64,000 nt of DNA from Sphingopyxis sp. USTB-05. Its GTDB lineage: Bacteria; Pseudomonadota; Alphaproteobacteria; Sphingomonadales; Sphingomonadaceae. The notes below the pieces were generated by a model. It did not search any database and was not told the DNA's origin. It was given only the letters and a program-made list of their open reading frames with translations. The first letter of the stretch is position 1, and every line of letters begins with the position of its first letter. Below, piece after piece: positions 61,144 through 64,000 of this stretch. Where the stretch lies: the NCBI RefSeq assembly GCF_023822045.1, contig NZ_CP084712.1:806001-870000 (forward strand), in the 5' to 3' direction. Both the position numbers and the translations under genes were made by a program.

Positions 61144-63741
61144 TCAGAACTTGAACGTCGCCTCGACGCCGTAAGTGCGCGGTGTCCCGCGGTTCAGATA
61201 ATCGAGCCCGAAGACATCGATATTGAGGCCGTAGGTGTAATAATATTTGTTGGTCAGATTCTTGACCCACGCGCTGACCGACAGATTTGCGTTCGCCTGA
61301 TAGGTCAGCCGACTGTTGACCAGCCAATATCCCGGATTGCCGCAGGTAAAGGCGACGCCCGCGGGGCGAACGGCCCCTGGCGCTCCGGGGCGATCGCAGG
61401 GATCGAGCCCGTAATCGCCAAAGGCGTCGAAATAATATTTGCCCATATAGCTCGCGTCGCCGCGCAGGGTCAGCTTGCTGTCGCTTTGCTCGAAAATATC
61501 CCAGTCGAACCCGGCGTTGAAGGTGACCTTTGGCGCGTTGGGGAACGGGTTGCCGTTCACGTTGCGCGTGAATTGGGTCGCCGGATCGTTCGGGTCGACG
61601 ACATTGCCCTTATATTTGCTGTTGAGATAGCCGAAGGCCGCATTGAGCTGCAGCCCATCCATCGGAACGACGGTCAGCTCGGCCTCGCCGCCCCAGACGC
61701 GGCCGTTGGCGCTGCGCGTAAACGTCGTCGCGCCGACGACCTGCGTCGTCTGCTGGTTCGAATAATCATAATAGAAACCGGCGAGGTTGAGCTGGACGCG
61801 GCGATCGAGGAACTGGGTTTTGATGCCGCCTTCATAGGCGTTCACCTTTTCGGGCTTGATATAATAGACCTGATTGGTTCCCTGATAGGCGAGGCCGTTG
61901 TAACTGCCGCTGCGATAGCCGCGGCTATATTGCAGATAGCCCATGATATCGTCGGCGAACTCATAGCTGATGTTCGCGCGACCGGTCAGGCGGTTCGCCT
62001 TTTCCTGCATGTTCATCTTCGGCAAATTGGGGTTGTAGGTGGCCGAATAGGGGATCAGATTGGTGGCTGGCGTTACCCCGTCGAGCGCATAGATGAATGT
62101 GCTGCCGTTGCGGAACTGGACCTTGTCCATCGTGTAGCGGAGACCGACGGCGACGGTCAGTCTGTCGGTCGCCTTCCAGGTCAGGTCACCATAGATGGCC
62201 TTGGATGGGCGGCGGACGTCGAAATTCTGTTCGCCCAGGATCGGGCCAAAGGGTCCGGCGCCTGCGGCCAGACATCCTTGATAATAGGCGCCGCCCGCCG
62301 GAAAATTGCCCGTGTTGTTGATCGCGGCGTCGGTCTGGTACGCGACCAGCGTGCGGGCATCAAAAAAGCCGTTCGGGTTGACGACGACCGGGGCGCAGAA
62401 GCCCGGCGACGTCGGGGTGAGCGTCGGGTCGAGCGCGAAGGCAGGCAAGGTGCGGATGGAGTCTGGGGTGCCGATAGCGGCATTATTGTAACCGCCCGGA
62501 ACGCCGAGCCCCAGCAGCATCGGCCGGAGCGCCCCAAAGAAGTCTGGTTGATTCCGGGTCTTGATGGTGTCCCGACCATAATAGAGCCCCCCGACGAAAT
62601 CGATGCTGTCGTCGGAATAGTTCAAGCGCAGATCTTGGTTGAAATTCTTGCTCGTGCTATTGAATCGGATCGAGCACACGTCCAGCGGCGAACCGTCGCA
62701 ATCATTGGGGGAAATGCTGTATTTGCCGGTGTCATATCCGGTGATCGAGGTCAGCGTGAAATAGTCGTTGAGTTCCATCGCGATGTTGAGCGCGACACCT
62801 CTGGATGAGGAGAGCGACTTGCCGCCCTGATCGGCGGATACCTCATTCTTCCCTAGCGCGCGGCCACCGTTCTGGGCCGGATTGAAGCGCGAATAGCCCA
62901 CAATATCTTCGCCATTCGCGAACTGGCCGAGCGAATAGGCGTTGGCCGTCCACGGATCGTCCTTGGCGGCATAGGCCTTGAGGTTGATGTCGAGCGTGTC
63001 GCTGGGCTTCCAGCGCAGCGAAATGCGGCCCGCGATCGAATCGGTGGTAGCGACTTTTCGATCCTGCGCCGGATTATATTGCCAGCCACCGCCCTTCGCG
63101 ACGGTTCCGGCCACGCGCACACCCAACACGTCGGGGATAAGCGTCTTGTCGAAGCCGCCTTCGATCGTCTTGGTGTTATAATTGGCATAGCCGAGCGTGA
63201 AATAGCCTTCGTCGCCCGACAGTCCCGGCCTTTTGGTAAAGAAGCTGATCGCGCCGCCGGTCGTGTTGCGGCCGTAGAGCGTGCCCTGCGGTCCGCGCAG
63301 CACCTCGACGCGGTCGATGTCGTAGAGCTGCCCACCATGGCTGGCGCGGAAGCTCTGATAGACTTCGTCGACATAGACGCCGACCGGGGACGCCGTGGAC
63401 GCCGAAAACTCATTGGCGACCGAAATTCCGCGCAGCGAGAAGTTCGGCTGCGTCTTGCCATAGGGTGTCGAGATTTGCAGGCTCGGTACCGCGCCCATCA
63501 GGTCGGAGGTCTCGTTGATCCCGCGTGCCTCCAAAGCATCGCCGCCGATGGCCGAGACCGCGGCGGGAACGTCCTGAAGATTCTGCGCTCGTTTCTGTGC
63601 AGTTACGACGATTTCGGCGATCCCGCCGCTGTCAGAGGTTCCGCCGTCTGCGGGCGGCGCTTCCTGCGCCGACGCGGCAGCGGGCCATCCGATCAACATG
63701 GTGGTGGACAGGCAAGTCGCCAGAAAAGCCTTGTTGGTCAC
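61144..63741 (-). CDS. TonB-dependent outer membrane receptor (TBDR 5)
   Basis: The 865-residue receptor has a signal peptide (ATCLSTTMLIGWPAAASAQ), a TonB-box-like EIVVTAQKRAQNLQ, and plug motifs SLRGISVAN and RVEVLRGPQGTLYGRNTTGGAISFF. A long barrel ends in Phe (ATFKF). The start is GTG 63741 behind GGGAGAG; the frame extends a little further upstream. It opens the minus-strand group with the SDR, the saccharopine-dehydrogenase-like protein and the ligase. The pair of cysteines CDGSPLDVC lies in the barrel part. It is most like receptors next to aromatic or steroid catabolic genes by eye only, and the ligand is unknown. Confidence 0.93.
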   Translation of the reverse strand: MTNKAFLATCLSTTMLIGWPAAASAQEAPPADGGTSDSGGIAEIVVTAQKRAQNLQDVPAAVSAIGGDALEARGINETSDLMGAVPSLQISTPYGKTQPNFSLRGISVANEFSASTASPVGVYVDEVYQSFRASHGGQLYDIDRVEVLRGPQGTLYGRNTTGGAISFFTKRPGLSGDEGYFTLGYANYNTKTIEGGFDKTLIPDVLGVRVAGTVAKGGGWQYNPAQDRKVATTDSIAGRISLRWKPSDTLDINLKAYAAKDDPWTANAYSLGQFANGEDIVGYSRFNPAQNGGRALGKNEVSADQGGKSLSSSRGVALNIAMELNDYFTLTSITGYDTGKYSISPNDCDGSPLDVCSIRFNSTSKNFNQDLRLNYSDDSIDFVGGLYYGRDTIKTRNQPDFFGALRPMLLGLGVPGGYNNAAIGTPDSIRTLPAFALDPTLTPTSPGFCAPVVVNPNGFFDARTLVAYQTDAAINNTGNFPAGGAYYQGCLAAGAGPFGPILGEQNFDVRRPSKAIYGDLTWKATDRLTVAVGLRYTMDKVQFRNGSTFIYALDGVTPATNLIPYSATYNPNLPKMNMQEKANRLTGRANISYEFADDIMGYLQYSRGYRSGSYNGLAYQGTNQVYYIKPEKVNAYEGGIKTQFLDRRVQLNLAGFYYDYSNQQTTQVVGATTFTRSANGRVWGGEAELTVVPMDGLQLNAAFGYLNSKYKGNVVDPNDPATQFTRNVNGNPFPNAPKVTFNAGFDWDIFEQSDSKLTLRGDASYMGKYYFDAFGDYGLDPCDRPGAPGAVRPAGVAFTCGNPGYWLVNSRLTYQANANLSVSAWVKNLTNKYYYTYGLNIDVFGLDYLNRGTPRTYGVEATFKF

Positions 63742-63919
63742 GCTTTCTCTCCCGTCGTTCGACCCCGTTCTGTGCGGCGTCTTCGTCAACGGACGCTATG
63801 GCGCGCGTCCGTTCGGCGACAGGCAAGGCGGCGGGGGGAGCGATGGGGGGGATGCGCAGCTCTGCTTGCCCCCGGAAGTTCAAGGCACTAGCCTTGGCGC
63901 AACAATTCGGAGGACAGCG

Positions 63920-64000
63920 AATGACCGTCCAGCCGGGATCGAGGACAGAGCCCACAGCCCTTTTGCGCGCGGTGCCGAGCGACGGCATCATGCCGCCGCC
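63920..64000 (+). CDS. Start of a gene cut by the right edge
   Basis: ATG 63920 follows GGAGG by 7 bp, and the frame is open to the end of the window (27 codons, MTVQPGSRTEPTALLRAVPS at the start). It is divergent from TBDR 5 across about 180 bp, as expected for a start. Too little is present to name a product. Confidence 0.6.

Overview
This window is GC-rich, densely coded alphaproteobacterial DNA that looks like a sphingomonad (Sphingopyxis/Sphingomonas-like). The signs are five TonB-dependent receptors (TBDRs), a RpoH-type sigma factor, a ChpT phosphotransferase beside a chemotaxis-type operon, and LVIVD-repeat proteins next to receptors. The genus is an inference.

Layout. Positions 1-2834 hold the end of a type I secretion ABC exporter (cut by the window edge) and its HlyD-type adaptor. 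Positions 3.1-23.4 kb are catabolic block 1. It has two TBDR/LVIVD-protein pairs, an aspartate-dehydrogenase-like protein, an MFS transporter, a lipoprotein and a fumarylpyruvate-hydrolase-like enzyme. It also has a TPP enzyme, an aldehyde dehydrogenase, kynureninase, an amino acid permease, a LysR regulator and ACMS decarboxylase. Positions 23.8-39.0 kb are mostly core genes: rpoH, an RluD-like pseudouridine synthase, chpT, cheA-cheW-cheY-cheB-cheR, an amidase, a large TBDR, a Tat-exported dipeptidase and the RNase P RNA. Positions 39.3-52.6 kb are catabolic block 2. It has a second aspartate-dehydrogenase-like gene with a VOC gene, then one long operon: TauE-type permease, FAH-family protein, ABC importer with an embedded VOC gene, alpha/beta hydrolase and seven lower-pathway enzymes. 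Positions 52.6-64.0 kb hold a TetR regulator, a TBDR-sulfatase pair, and a minus-strand group of TBDR, SDR, saccharopine-dehydrogenase-like protein and AMP-dependent ligase.

How the genes work together. Blocks 1 and 2 together encode the route 3-hydroxykynurenine (or kynurenine) -> 3-hydroxyanthranilate -> ACMS -> 2-aminomuconate semialdehyde -> 2-aminomuconate -> 4-oxalocrotonate -> 2-oxopent-4-enoate -> 4-hydroxy-2-oxovalerate -> pyruvate + acetaldehyde -> acetyl-CoA. Active-site residues of the dioxygenase, ACMS decarboxylase and semialdehyde dehydrogenase match the characterised enzymes position by position. Tryptophan dioxygenase, formamidase and kynurenine monooxygenase are not in the window, so the true growth substrate is open. 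The two pathway halves are separated by the core block, and that block is bracketed by two copies of the same 91-bp inverted-repeat element.

The least explained parts are the paired TBDR/LVIVD modules, the TPP enzyme plus aldehyde dehydrogenase joined to kynureninase, the two divergent aspartate-dehydrogenase-like proteins, and a FAH-family protein with a possible export leader.
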